Of a stretch of DNA of 64,000 bases, positions 22,782 to 33,300 are shown in pieces. Location of the stretch: assembly GCF_965638725.1 (NCBI RefSeq), contig NC_134950.1, positions 8,618,101 to 8,682,100 on the forward strand, written 5' to 3'. A model generated the notes under the pieces. It saw only the letters and a program-made list of their open reading frames with translations, was not told the DNA's origin and did no database searches. Both the position numbers and the translations under genes were made by a program. The DNA is from Aptenodytes patagonicus. Taxonomy: Eukaryota; Chordata; Aves; Sphenisciformes; Spheniscidae. Positions within the stretch are counted from its first letter, which is position 1; every line of letters starts with the position of its first letter.

Positions 22782-25700
22782 GTAAATTCATGCACGTTCA
22801 TCAGAGTTTTTGATAAAAAAACCTCTGTGGTGGAGGGGATTTTGTTTGACTGATAAGATTTGGTATTTTGCAGGTTTTAGTTTATATCCATATCTACAAA
22901 CCACCTGTCGAGTTCTTCTTGTATTTTCTTTTAGACTTTGGATGAATTTCTTCTATAATATTTTTGCACAATGAAAAATCATGATTTTGCCTAAAATAAG
23001 ATAAATTATTCAGAAGCTAATTGTACAGGAAAAAAATAGGTCTACAACATGTCAGTCTATGATATACACCACTACTCTCACTTTTTGTACAACTTGCCGT
23101 GTAGCAATCTGACTTGATCTCTGTACCTCCACCAAGTTTCTTCCACTTGTCTCCTCAAGTTGTTTTTGCCAGGATTAGAGGATAATTTTCTCATGGTAAA
23201 GTGAAATGTTGGGTTTTTTGTTTTTCAAAGTGTAGGAGAAACAGTATGTATGGGAGTAGGGTAATAGGACTGATTTCGTAAAAAATACCCTGGAAGGTTT
23301 TACTTCCATTCTTCGGTGACCCTGCCTGGTCCCAAGACTCAGTCAGCCTTCACATCCAGGCTGTGACTGACAACTGAGCTCCAAATGAGGATAAACAAGA
23401 TTACCAAAGTGGAAACACTGACCTTCATGTCTTTTCTTTGCCTCAGCTCATAATTGAACATTAAAAAAAAATTCTCTTAGACCTGTCTCCTCTCATATGT
23501 GAATGACGGGCATTTACTAACAGTGTTATAAGCATGATGCTCTAAAGATACAGGAGAAGTAAGGTTATATAGGGAAAGATCATATCTTTTATCGTTCCAT
23601 GTAATAACAGAGATAAATTCTCCCTATGGATAGCAATTGCTCGTATTTCGTAAGACTGATTCTGTCAGATGCTGAGCCTCTGGCAGCAGTTTGCAGACTT
23701 GAGCCATGGTGATCCAGACAAATCCTATTTCCTTCATCTCCTGACACAATATTATTGTCAAATCTTTGTCACTGTTGCTGTCCCTATGGCTGTCGTGCCA
23801 TGTCTGCAATTTTCATCTGAAAAATACATTGTAATGGTAAAGGTGACCCTTCCATTCTACTCTGTATCTATTGCCAGTACACGTACTATTTTTGGCATGA
23901 AGCAGATTCCTGGGAAAACACCATTAAAATTACTGTAGCTATTGCATTTGTGTCCATAATTATTTCTCTCAAGCTTGTAAGCTGTGCAGAGTACAAGTAC
24001 AGAGTACAAGTATTTGATTATTTGGACGTGAGAAAAAATTTCTTTACTGAAAGAGTGGTTAAACATTGGACCAGGCTGCCCAGGGAAGTGGTTGAGTCCC
24101 CATCCCTGGAGGTATTTAAAAGATGTGTAGATGAGGCGCTTAGGGACATGGTTTAGTGGGCATGGTGGTGTTGGGTCGACGGTTGGACTTGATGATCTTA
24201 GAGGTCTTTTCCAACTTTAATGATTCTATGATTCTATGGTTGTCTCTGATTCTGTGTTGTCCTGGTTGAGATGAGTTTCCTATAAACACTATGTCTTTCC
24301 TCCATTCTTTTATCTGTTTTATCTCCTTTAATGTCTCCCTTAATTTCCGTTTCTTTTTTAGCTTCTTTAATGATCTTTTTGATATACACAAGGTACCTCT
24401 CAGTGGAGACCTGTCAACTGTTTGGGCTGTCAGTGGGTAAGATAATGACTCCTTCTTATTTGGCCTTTGCCTCTGCAGGTTCAACAGTATTTGATGGAGA
24501 ACATAGACGCAGCCTCTCACAACATATTTTTCCAAGGTACTGAGGAAAATTATACTTGTTTAATTTTATTTTTATTTTGTTGGAGATTTTGTAAAATCCC
24601 TTTTGGGCCACTTAGAATTGTAGTGCTGATATTAATTTAATTACTGCTTTAAATGGAAGTTCAGAAGTACTGCTATGGAGTTTGGAAGCACTGGCTTTGC
24701 AATTACAAGGTTTTCGAGTATCTGTGTTCCGCCTGCTTTCCCCTCCACTGAAATTATGGTATCCCTCTGTGACATGCCATATGGGATAGTTAAACCTGCT
24801 ACTGAAACCCATGTCAGCCACTGAATCAATCCAGTGTCTTCCTTTCTTTCCATGGATGTCACTGCATGGCCACGTGGAACTCAAAGGTGTTGAGGAGAAA
24901 GGACTCACCATAAATCTCATTTTACTTGAGCTAAGTAAAATGTCTACAACATTGAGATTCTTTCACCTCTGTCACTACTCGCTTCTATTTTAAATACTGC
25001 ATAGTATATTTTCCTGTGCTATATTTCATCTCAAAGTCAATTGTATTTCAGTGCTGGATGTAGTTATCACCATGTGTAGACTTTATCCCACGTTGTCCTA
25101 GCTGCATGGTACTCTAGGATTTGTGAGAATTAAAAGTCATGTATCCTTAAATCTTCATTAAGTATGGCTAGGTTATAAAAAGCAAATAAATCCTGCCTGG
25201 TTCAGAGGCAGTCAGGCTTGTGCCATGCAGAGAAACTCAGGGAAGCAAAATACAGGAATACCACTGATGGCTCCAGGTAGGTGTAGATCTGGCAGGACTC
25301 CTTGGCCAAGAGCACTGCCACAGAAATACACCATGCACTTCTCAATTCAAGCTGGCTCCATGCATTCATGAAATGCTCCACCTGGCATGAAGCCCTCCTG
25401 TAATCTGAAGCTCTGGGAAGTGTGATGGAGGCACACTCTAGCCAGCTGAAACTCCCTACGTCCAGAAGGAATATCATTATATCCACATATTTTAAACCTA
25501 TGTCATTACTAGGGCCCATCAGCTGGTAATGTAAATTCATTATTATTAAATCATGGGTTTGCACTGTCTAGACATTCACTAAATTAGAGGGTTTCATTTC
25601 TCCTTTTCAGTTATGCTTGTGCCTTTTTGGATGATGACCCTGCCTATGAGTGTTGTTCCACAAATCCTCTGACAGGCTCCCTTTCCACATGTCGCCGCAG

Positions 25701-28700
25701 CCCTCGACTGCTTTCTAATGGTTATTATGTTTTGACAGAAGACAGTTTTCTGTCTGATGAAAAGGGTAACATAACACTGACACCATCCCAGACAAGTGTT
25801 ACATATAAAGAGAATTTAGTTCGGTAAGTGAGTTATATGCAGATTTTACTCCATGTTGGCAATTGGCTCCACATTTCTGAACTTATCTGGTGGTATCTGT
25901 GTGGCTGTCTACGTTTTGCTTGGCACAAGATCAGCATTGCTTCTTAATGGGAACGTCTAAATTGATTTAGTTTAGAGAGTGCAGTGATTGAAATAACTTG
26001 ATTTTCAGTCATGTCTCATCTTACTTACCCAAAAACTCTTCAGTACACACTTGTTGCTGTAATTGGAGTTGTGTGCAATAAAGAAAAAGGAGAGCTACAG
26101 CTCATTTTGCCAATGGGGTGTTACCATGATGAGCAATAAGAAAAAAGCATATATATATATATATGCGCTCATATATATAAAAAAATAAAAAGGTCTGGAC
26201 CTGGAATTCTTACTCAGGGAAAAATCTCTCTTGATTTCAGAAGAACATCACTTTAGGAAGTTATATAAAATGTAGTTCAAAAAAGTTGAAGTACAGTGGA
26301 TTCAGGCTGCACCGAAGGGGACATGGTAGGGTGAAACTCATGGGTAGCATGAGACCACTCAGAGCAGTATCAGAGCCCAATAACTGTAGTATCATTTGGT
26401 ATCACAATGTCCAGTATCACAATGCATGATATGTTGCCATGCTGCTCATACATTCCTTGACATTACTGCAGTGTGCAGCAGTCATTCTTGGTGACATACC
26501 CAGGGTCAAGAACAGAGCTAGGAACAGCACCCAGAACCTGGTTCTTTCCTGTCAGTCCTGCAAGCTTTAGAGCTCTGTCCCTGCTCAACAAGAATAATTA
26601 ACTCTATTCCTTGACAATGTGTCTTTTCTTTCTAGTGTATTCAGGCGAAGGAAGAAAATCCGTCGCTCTCTTGCCAGCTTGTTCAATCTCGGTGCCTCCA
26701 GTTCATGGCTCAGCAGCACCATCCTCAGCAATATGGATTCCTGCCATGATCCTTGGCCTGATGGCTGCAATAAACTAGAAGCCAGTCAGAGTGATATTGG
26801 TAAGCCCTGACCAGGTACCAAGTAATCGAGCTACAACATTACAGTCTGTGTTTAGTGGGACTTGGGTATCTCTTTCTATAGGTTTTGCAGGGGTTGTCTG
26901 CCAAGGTGTGCAGGTAAAGGATAGGAGAACAACAGAATTGTAAGTGGTGAACTGAGCTCCTGGCACTAAAACAGAGTATGAGTCCACAAAGACCTTTGTG
27001 CCAAAAAGGCATTTTTAGACTGAATTTGAATCCAGAGTCATCACCGGTGATGTTCATGCTGGTGTCATTAATATCTGGCACTGCCTGCTTTCACCTGGCT
27101 GTTTTGATAATGTCATTGTGTTACGCTCTATGCAGTTTTGTCTTTACATATTTTCTCCTGCATACATTGAACCTGCCAATTCCCTACCCCTAACAATTTG
27201 GAAACCTCCCTGTGATTAAGTAATTAACTTCCCCCCCCCCCAAGATTCATTAACACAAAGTCTCAAAGCTCTTCTTTTGTGCAATCTCAGTTACATATGC
27301 ACTTTTTGTAGGTGATTCAGACTTTTCTTCTGAATATAATAGCCGTGTGCCACAAAGGCAAACTCCAGCATCTAATGGAGCCTCTCTCACCAAAGATGAC
27401 GAGTTTCTTCAGCCTGAGAGACCATTTTGTGCTTCAAAATCCTGCTCTCCATTTATGATAAATGCAAATGAAGAGACTTTGAGCAATGCAGGTATGTTAC
27501 ATTCTTATTCTGCTCTGCCTCATTTTTAGAGTGAACCGAAAACACTCACATTAAAAATATTGATATGGCCCCTTGAAAAAATAGAATTTATTTCCCGAAA
27601 CATACATTTTAAATAACTGATTAAAAATAACAAAATCTTAAAATTGATATTTACTTGTTTTCTCCTCCCCGCTCACGTCTTTTCCTCTCCTATTTTCAGT
27701 GATAAATGGAAAAAGAAAAAGGTGGAGTGAAGAGGAAAATGGAGGAAAGGGCATGGGAACAAAAACTGAAACAGGCAATTATTCAGAAAAGCTTGTTTTC
27801 TGGGAGCATGGAGGGCACAGTGTCTCTATGGTCATGGGGGAAAAAGACTCCTGAGAGACACCCAGAGCATGAAAATTAGGTTTCCGCTTTGAATCACTCT
27901 AGGCAAATTCTCTTAGAAAGAAACTGAAGAGTCTGGCCTCACAGGCTGAAGGTAGTCTTCGCAAACACCTCCTGTCATATATTTACTTTCCTGAAAACTC
28001 ATGAAAATTATTCTTCTGATTTTTGTTTTAGAATCCAGGACAGTGCGAAATGTCCTTTCTCAGATGGTTGCACTGATCACGTGTTTAATCATTTCAATAT
28101 GTACAAGGTAATTTTTATTTCTTTTATTTGTTGTTTCTGATACTAATGCTTACTCCATTTCAACTGGTGAATAAAACATAAATTAAGGATCACATTTTCA
28201 AAGTTAGATATGTCTTACTATGAAAATATATTTTCACATGATAGTCGATGCAGGCAATTATCTGAGCTATATAGATACGCACAAAAATAAGAAATACATA
28301 TGCAGATATGAAAACTACTTTGTCAAGTGTGCTTGGACATAGCTTTTGAAAGGCTGAGAAGAATCAGAATGGATCCATGTCTTTCTAAGTGACTAGTATG
28401 GGTGTTTCTCAGTCTGGGAATCATGAGGTCTCACTTTCTAGGAGATAATCCTCAATAGCTTAAGTAATTTAAAGTTTCAAATTGCAGTGCACCTACCAGA
28501 GTTCAGAGGGTTCATCTGCAAAAACCTTCTCTTCTCGTCCCACCCATGCTTTGCCTCTGTTAACCCAATACGCATCCCTTGTTTTTTTAACCTTTATGGG
28601 TATTGTTATGTTCTCAGATATTTTCTGGGAGGATGGTCTGCCACTTTGTTGCTGATAATTTTAGTTTGTAAGTACAAACTTACTTTATATTCAACACACA

Positions 28701-28927
28701 AGATTTTACTAAGTCACATCTGAGGACCAAAATCCATCCTTGGATGTATATCCATGGCTCTTATTGATGGTAATAGGAGCAATATGTGGGCATATGGGGA
28801 CAGAATGTAACCTTCAATCAGTTACAGGATTTTGCATTTCAATTTCACAGTTCTTTTGTCCCAGGATGCTGCTGTGTCATCTTTCTTCAGTCTTGACACA
28901 CCTTTCAAAACAACTAAGTTTTGGTAA
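22742..28927 (+). CDS. TMEM71: TMEM71, complete coding region in 8 coding exons (285 aa)
   Basis: TMEM71 is a vertebrate membrane protein of unknown biochemical function. Coding exons are 22,742-22,781; 24,479-24,536; 25,611-25,823; 26,636-26,799; 27,312-27,491; 28,032-28,107; 28,618-28,667; 28,851-28,927. Together they give 858 nt, 286 codons including TAA. Every intron has GT...AG and codon phase carries across all seven junctions. The first residues [14 protein letters not shown] parallel human MYRISQLMSTPVAS. Residues 52-72 (PLTG, then CRRSPRLL and NGYY) and 87-104 ([18 protein letters not shown]) are the conserved core. A basic stretch follows at 107-114. Two hydrophobic segments, about 226-243 and 246-263, are separated only by a short polar turn, suggesting a C-terminal membrane hairpin. 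The C-terminus ends FKTTKFW. Human TMEM71 is about 295 aa as I remember it. The gene lies head to head with PHF20L1 and tail to head with DNAAF11, as in the human block. Identity is very secure, and the last exon's acceptor is the least certain junction. Confidence 0.94.
24021..24238 (+). mobile_element. CR1 LINE 3' end (short, sense in TMEM71 intron)
   Basis: Starting at TTGGACGTGAGAAAAAATTT, it matches the last part of the 15 kb CR1 copy, including [24 protein letters not shown] and the terminal GATTCTATGATTCTATGG. About 220 bp remain. It lies 241 bp upstream of TMEM71 coding exon 2, in the same orientation. Confidence 0.95.
24479..24536 (+). CDS. TMEM71: TMEM71 coding exon 2
   Basis: Acceptor TTTGCCTCTGCAG, donor GTACTG. 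The first two bases complete a split Ser codon. It encodes [18 protein letters not shown] and then two bases of the next Ser. The pattern LS..IFPS followed by an aromatic and Cys matches the human protein. Confidence 0.88.
25611..25823 (+). CDS. TMEM71: TMEM71 coding exon 3 (conserved core)
   Basis: Acceptor CATTTCTCCTTTTCAG, donor GTAAGT. It encodes residues 34-103 plus the first two bases of Arg104. It holds the most conserved TMEM71 words: [24 protein letters not shown] and NPSQTSV-like TPSQTSV. Cysteines at residues 47, 48 and 60 may be structurally important. Confidence 0.95.
26636..26799 (+). CDS. TMEM71: TMEM71 coding exon 4
   Basis: Acceptor CTTTCTAG, donor GTAAGC. It continues YKENLVR into [10 protein letters not shown], then [15 protein letters not shown], matching the human RKKKR...SSLFNLSTSKSWL segment. 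Confidence 0.93.
27312..27491 (+). CDS. TMEM71: TMEM71 coding exon 5 (variable linker)
   Basis: Acceptor ACTTTTTGTAG, donor GTATGT. It encodes about 60 Ser/Asn/Glu-rich residues from [10 protein letters not shown] to EETLSNA. Similarity to the human linker is weak, so the call rests on open frame, splice sites and phase: GAT ATT G joins GT, and GCA G joins AA. Confidence 0.85.
28032..28107 (+). CDS. TMEM71: TMEM71 coding exon 6 (first membrane segment)
   Basis: Acceptor TTTTTGTTTTAG, donor GTAATT. It encodes [19 protein letters not shown] and then IISICT plus a split Arg, parallel to human LLAVCLIISACAR. The hydrophobic stretch is residues 226-243. Confidence 0.92.
28618..28667 (+). CDS. TMEM71: TMEM71 coding exon 7 (second membrane segment)
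   Basis: Acceptor TTATGTTCTCAG, donor GTAAGT. Fifty bases encode [16 protein letters not shown], parallel to human WFMGEILASVFTCSLMI. The phase is correct on both sides. Confidence 0.9.
28851..28927 (+). CDS. TMEM71: TMEM71 last coding exon
   Basis: Acceptor CATTTCAATTTCACAG. Two bases complete a split Phe, then [15 protein letters not shown] and TPFKTTKFW run to TAA at 28,925-28,927. The word [11 protein letters not shown] aligns with human FLSLASYFKTT, supporting the frame. The protein then stops about seven residues earlier than the human one. The nearby CCCAG at 28,864 cannot be used, because it would create an immediate stop. Confidence 0.8.
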
Positions 28928-29497
28928 GTGGCTCCAGTGTCATGTGATGAATAGAGGAATTTAGAAATCTTGTATTAAGAAGAAGAAGGAGAGATTCCTT
29001 CTGTTGTTTTCATGTCAAAAGATAGAAGGCATGATCTGAAGTTATTGATGGAGGATTCGGCTTTTCCTGTTACTGATTTGTATTCATAGAAACTTTCTGT
29101 TTATTTTGAAAAACTGCTTTTTCATAATGTGCACTAAATGTTGTAACACCCATTTGTTAGCAGAAGAGGAAGGTAAACCTAATATGCCATAACATGAAGA
29201 TGCAGAGACAGACCAAGGGTAGTAACTTACTATGAATCCAGAGGTGTACTTTCAAGCCTTGCACTGAAGTCCACTCCCAGGCCACCAAACCAAGCCTTTT
29301 TTTTTGACTGGAAAAAATAAAAGCAGCTAACTATGGTGCTAGTCCCATCACCACCTTCCAGGGACTGCAGAATTGGTATGACTTGGCCCCACTAACCCAA
29401 TGCACCATTAGATTCAGGACAGAGCTTTGCCTTTGGCTTATACGGTAGTCTGATAAATGTCTTAGAAGTATTAAATCAGTCTGATCAATTGAATAAA
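28928..29497 (+). terminator. TMEM71: TMEM71 3' UTR with candidate polyadenylation signals
   Basis: Two AATAAA hexamers follow the stop codon, at 29,316-29,321 (inside an A-rich run) and 29,492-29,497. The second is followed within 30 bases by a GT-rich sequence (GGTGCTGATGTTGCTGTTT), the usual downstream element, and is the better candidate. The transcript end is not proven. Confidence 0.5.
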
Positions 29498-29620
29498 GGT
29501 GCTGATGTTGCTGTTTCAGACTGCTTTATTTCAAAGTTTTGCACAGAGCTGTAGCTTCTAAATCCTTCTGGAGAAAAAGACTGACATATTTAGAAGGTCT
29601 GAATTATATCTTTAGAGCAA

Positions 29621-30343
29621 GCTCATACCTAGGCCTCCATGCTGCAAGCATGTTTGTATGTGCTGGATTTATCAATTACCATTCTTTCACTTTTTATGCA
29701 GCAGAAAAGTCTTCTGAGTGTGTAAAATCTAAAATGCTGCTAAGACTAAAAACTTTTGGGCTTATTTGAATTTTTATGTGGTGAAAGTGAAGCTCAAAAG
29801 GATATTGTTTGTTTCTGAAACTGTCAGGGTTCAGGAGTTCAGTGTATCCCAAGGGCAACAAGACAGTCTGGCAGACCTCTTAGCCTTTGAATTGAGTATA
29901 TGGGAAGTTAGAAACAAGAAGGCACAACTTGGAGAACCATATTGCAACGATAGTCTCATGTTTTGAGCATCCAAGGGTCTTAGCACAATACCTCAGATAC
30001 TCAAGGATGGTCTGTTACACTTTGTCACTCTGTCGTTATTCCCAATGAAATCAAGGCCACCAGGTTAGGACTAGAGCGTTCCAAACGCATGCTCCAAAGC
30101 ACTGCTTTCTGACTTCCTGAATAGTTTAGCCCTGAGTCATAAACAAAGCTGTTCTTCACAAGAGGAAAACAAATAGACTCTGAGAGCTTTTCAGTCACTG
30201 GTGTACAGAGAATACCTCTTTTGTGCTCATCACAAGTGAGAAGTTACCTGCTCAAACAAGCAGTCCTACAGCTTAACTAAATTTGGCAATTCAGAACCTA
30301 CATAAATACTCATTATAACAAACCGTGGTTTAAATCAAGACAT
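29621..30343 (+). repeat. Segmental duplication, copy A (lacks the CR1 insertion)
   Basis: It starts GCTCATACCTAGGCCTCCAT and ends around TTTAAATCAAGACATAC. Its partner in direct orientation is 35,657-36,670, about 6 kb away. By eye, the left 185 bp are about 91% identical to copy B. The next 135 bp are similarly diverged. The final 389 bp (29,949-30,337 versus 36,272-36,660) differ at only two positions, both CpG to CpA. Copy A lies about 120 bp past the likely TMEM71 polyadenylation signal. Confidence 0.93.
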
Positions 30344-33300
30344 ACAAAAATGTATGCTTTATTTTTTCCCCCCCAGGAAATAATTGGAAAGAAAGAATAA
30401 TTGGTAAGTATATATTTAAATTTAGAAAGAATTCCATGCTTTTTGGGGTGAGCCCTATTATGAAAGGGGGTTCAAGCATGCCAGAAAGGTTCCCTGGACT
30501 TTTCATTAAAAGAAGGTTTAGCTGCGGGACCTTTGCCAGTTTCCACTGTGAATTACTCCACTTTGCTGTCTAAAACTCCTTTTTTATTTTATTTGGATGA
30601 ACTATTTTTTTATTGTTTGACAACAGTTGCTAAATAGTGTAAGCTGTTAAACAAATGCTGTGCTTCAGCCCAGAGAAAACATGTTTTTCAGTAACGGGCA
30701 AAGCAAGTCTTCCTTTTTCCAAGTTTGAACGGAACAGCGGGGCCAGGTGCTGTACTGCTCTAACTTGGTACCATTCCACTGAAGGAGTGAAGCAGCATCA
30801 ACATCTATCAGTCCAGAATATCTGGAAAACACTTGCAGATTCTTCTTTTCCCTATTCTTTTTCAGTTAAGCCTCATCCTCAGTCTCCAGTTTCTGTTTAT
30901 CAAGCATTTCTAAGTCTTGGTGCAGCTCAGAACCCTTAAAACAAGAGCATTGATTTATTTGTACTTGGAGCTGGCCATCCCAGTCCTGGCTCCGTTATTT
31001 CCTTTATCTCTTTACTTTGAAAAGATAAAAATGAAAAGAGGGAACTAAGTGGAGCTGTGCGCGGGTTTGTGTTCCTTATAGCGTGGATAAAACAGCCTTG
31101 TTCATCAGTTCGCTGGTTGAGTGCAGTTCAGCTTCTGAGATCTAAAGGCATCTGCACAGCTGCAGACGCAACCTGGAAAACCTTTTGGTCAGCCCTCAGA
31201 AAGAGGATGTTCATCCTGAGAACAAAGCATTTTAGAACGGTATGCAGGCATTTGATCACTTTGCAGACTTACTAAAGCCTATGATGAAAAATACATCCTA
31301 CTCATCCAGCATGCCAAGCAGTGGACGCTAGGTCTGGCACTTCTTAAAGTCAGTGGAACTGTTTATGTAAGGGCTGCAACACCAGAGCTTTAAAGCTGAC
31401 TCTGATTTTGAAAGCCAGTATCAATATTAACCAAAGCAGGTACTACAGGATGGAGTGGAGAACTTGGGACTCATTGCCTAGCAGGAGTAAACTAAATACA
31501 GACTGGCACAGGTTACTGCGAGACAGGACCTCCAGCATTTCAAAACAAGCTTGTCTCTTGCCTTTCATAAAAACTTAAAGGCAGAGTAGTTACTTCTGTA
31601 TATTTCAAAAGGAGTTCACTAACAGTTTTCATTTTTCCTCCTCCTCAAATTTATTTTCCTCAGCTCTTCAGCATCAAACTACTGGATACCTCCTTATGGC
31701 TACTGTTACACATGTTACTGTGGAAAAAAAATAACAGAATTGTTAGTATTCTTCCTTCAAAATACAATTCACTTTACCTTTATTTTTGTTCTGGTCAAAC
31801 TGTGGGTGAGGCCGTACTTCTTGGTGACTATCTGAAAGCAGTCATGCAAAATGATTGCTGTACCTCTAGTCTCTTACATCAATGAAGTCCTACAAGCATG
31901 GGGTCCTTACAAGCATTTTGATAAGGAATTGATGGTAAATAGTGTTTTGCAATTCCCATTCAGGTTTTGGTAAACAGCTGATGTCTTCCAATACTTTATA
32001 TATTAATTTCTTGTAGCAACATGCTGTCAAAGATAATGGATTTGGATAGTGGCTGAGTACCTGCAGTAATATATTTCAGAAGCTTTATTGTATCATTTGT
32101 GTGCACTGCCTTGTGGCCTTTATGCTGCACATTAAGAAAAGAGAAAAAGAAGGAAGAAAGAAATATTATTGGAAGGAAAGCACTCTTCAAAAAGCCAGGA
32201 ATCAGGATGTGGAGAAGCAATGATGAATCTGAATTACCTGGATTCACGTACAAAAATACGAGACCTGCAGGTATTAACTTTACTTTGGAAACACTGAGCC
32301 CTGTTTTTCAGTTTGGATCTTTGCTACAACAGAGACTAAATTACACATAGAGCCTGCGGGTAACAAAAACTGTTATCTTGTGACTCCAAGCTTTTAATAA
32401 TCTGCTTCTTAAAATATCTCCCTGTATGCTAGTTTAGCTAGGACAGCATGGATTTCATCTTCCCGTGCAACAAAATGATGGCAATGAGTGAGGATGCTAT
32501 TGCCCACCAAATCATTCTATAACTAGTGCTGCTTCTAGTCTACTTCTCCCCTGCTGTGGTAAAAGCAATGCTAGCACAGCCCAGCTGGTAAATCAGACAT
32601 GAAATGCTGCCTGTGGAAGGGCTAGGTCTGCCCATGGGGTACAATCAGGCTGGCGGGCATAATGACAGGGATTTGAAAACTCTGCAGCAGAAGCACACGA
32701 ACGGAAGGTTCTAGTGGAAGAAAGAAGCGACAAAACTCAACCACTGCTGTCTGTCCAACTCTGTCTAAGCCAAGCTCAAGCAGGTTATAGCTGTATTTCT
32801 AGCATCAAAAATCCAAACAAGTGATGCAATGAGGAAAAGGGTAGTTGAAATTAAGTTAAAATGTACATTTCTCTTTCAAAGTGTAAATATATGCCGGTTA
32901 TATTTTGAAGATAAGCATCAATAGCTCAGCGTTAAGAGTTCAGAGGGAAATTTCACCCAAATTACCAATTTTGCATAGTAATTTACTTTTGCCCAGTGCA
33001 TTAAATTGACTTTATATGAAGACAGACCATCTGATGTAACAAGACCAGGTTTTATAGTTTCAATAAATGGTGACAATAGAATGTTCTTTTTCATAAAACT
33101 GATGTATTACGTAACTATAATAGTAGTTATAATACTCATCCTCATATTTACTTGTAGTTAATACACTTGAATAATTTTGTCAGTATTAAATAATTCTGCT
33201 TCTTTATTTGCTTTAACTATGGAGACAACTGAGAGTAAATATCATTGTGTAATATGTATAAATATTTTGTGTTACCTATTTTATTGCTAGTTATAACAGG

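Larger units (their letters stand above)
22782..28850 (+). other. TMEM71: TMEM71 introns
   Basis: There are seven introns between the coding exons. The first (22,782-24,478) contains a short CR1 3' end. The third intron (25,824-26,635) contains an (AT)n run at 26,149-26,164. The fourth (26,800-27,311) contains a run of 12 C at about 27,230-27,241, just upstream of the exon 5 acceptor. No further exon or RNA gene was recognised. Confidence 0.6.

Noticed and set aside
29539-29966. Plus-strand frames inside duplication copy A
   Set aside because: They are not maintained in copy B, where indels and the CR1 break them, and there is no homology.
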